A stretch of 64,000 bases of DNA from DAHUYF01 sp035509275 (GTDB taxonomy: Bacteria > Pseudomonadota > Alphaproteobacteria > ATCC43930 > CGMCC-115725). Shown here piece by piece: positions 63,708 through 64,000 of this stretch (its first letter is position 1; every line of letters starts with the position of its first letter). The notes beneath the pieces are model-generated. The model was not told the origin of the DNA. It did not search any database and saw only the letters and a list, made by a program, of their open reading frames with translations. The stretch covers positions 1 to 64,000 of the forward strand of contig DATJLU010000146.1 of the NCBI GenBank assembly GCA_035509275.1, written 5' to 3'. A program made the translations under genes and the position numbers.

Positions 63708-64000
63708 CTATTTCCGCGGCTGGTAGCTGCCGGGCGGGGTGCGGAAGGTGGCGGCGAGCCGGTTCCAGCCATTGATGGCGATCACCGCCATGGTGAGATC
63801 GACCGCCTCCTTCTCGCTGAAATGCCGCCGCAGCTCCTCATAGAGCCGTTCCGGCACCGGCGCCTCGGCGATTCGCGTCACCGCCTCGGTCCAGGCGAGC
63901 GCCGCGCGCTCGCGCTCGCTGAAGAACGGCGTCTCGGCCCAGGCGGCGAGGGCATAGAGCCGCTGCTCGGTCTCGCCGCGGGCGCGGGCCTCCTTGGTGT
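63708..64000 (-). CDS. Carboxymuconolactone decarboxylase-family protein (3' part; 5' end outside window)
   Basis: The last 97 codons are visible: TKEARARGETEQRLYALAAW, ETPFFSERERAALAWTEAVT, LYEELRRHFSEKEAVDLTMA and NGWNRLAATFRTPPGSYQPR. The FSERERAALAWTEAV and HFSEKEAVDLTMAVI stretches are typical of the AhpD/CMD fold. The active-site CxxC, if present, would be N-terminal and beyond the window. It lies upstream of gmhA on the same strand. Confidence 0.8.
   Translation of the reverse strand, partial: TKEARARGETEQRLYALAAWAETPFFSERERAALAWTEAVTRIAEAPVPERLYEELRRHFSEKEAVDLTMAVIAINGWNRLAATFRTPPGSYQPRK

Overview
The window is high-GC DNA with dense genes on both strands. Its content points to an alphaproteobacterium, probably Hyphomicrobiales or Rhodospirillales: glycolate oxidase subunits, a phasin, a bactofilin, Tat-exported oxidoreductases, a LigC-type ligase with its exonuclease, a sigma-54 promoter, and dispersed palindromes with a CCCGCGAAAGCGGG core. 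I cannot name a genus. No rRNA, tRNA, transposase, phage gene or CRISPR array was seen.

Layout. 1-1.9 kb: 3' end of glcE, then glcF. 2.1-5.4 kb (minus): a GH63-type glucosidase coupled to 3-methyladenine glycosylase I. 5.5-14.2 kb: accessory enzymes (nitroreductase, two luciferase-like monooxygenases, CmcJ-type oxygenase, DUF1993, double DUF427, cupin) and an ExeA-like protein whose Walker A motif is degraded. 14.4-18.3 kb: a GST, an LprI-like secreted protein and an FAD oxidoreductase. 18.4-23.6 kb: a probable exported molybdenum hydroxylase (2Fe-2S subunit, Tat-exported Mo subunit, triheme cytochrome c) followed by a Tat-exported class II aldolase-like protein. 23.6-33.5 kb: 2-hydroxyacid dehydrogenase, GH13 glucosidase, phosphoesterase, a divergent HxlR/MFS pair with an operator-like repeat, an Fsr-type MFS, a lipoprotein and an isocitrate lyase/PEP mutase family enzyme. 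33.6-37.7 kb: a two-gene small-protein operon including a ribbon-helix-helix candidate, a membrane protein, bactofilin, glycosyltransferase plus TVP38 protein, and a TPR protein. 38-43.9 kb: DUF1800/DUF1501 pair, creatininase, enoyl-CoA hydratase, phasin and GST.

The most striking locus is 44.1-47.0 kb. A 30-codon leader ORF contains six consecutive threonine codons. It is followed by mutually exclusive RNA stems and then by a threonyl-tRNA synthetase that consists only of the catalytic and anticodon-binding domains, with no TGS or editing domain. An MFS transporter follows directly. This reads as a threonine-sensing transcription attenuator controlling an editing-less ThrRS paralogue.

47.1-49.7 kb holds the exonuclease and ligase half of the ligase-associated DNA-repair cassette. 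49.9-52.1 kb is an unrecognised 738-residue EF-hand/membrane protein. 52.4-56.6 kb is an ABC importer behind a consensus sigma-54 promoter, followed by an allophanate-hydrolase-type amidase, which suggests nitrogen-limitation control of a nitrogen-scavenging system. The end holds a BBE-family flavoprotein, a DUF4242 protein, a SAM-cyclase-AAA-TPR protein of about 1200 residues, a GFA-family protein, a GmhA-like isomerase and the 3' end of a carboxymuconolactone decarboxylase-family gene. At least five copies of one roughly 85-bp palindromic element and two copies of another lie only between genes.
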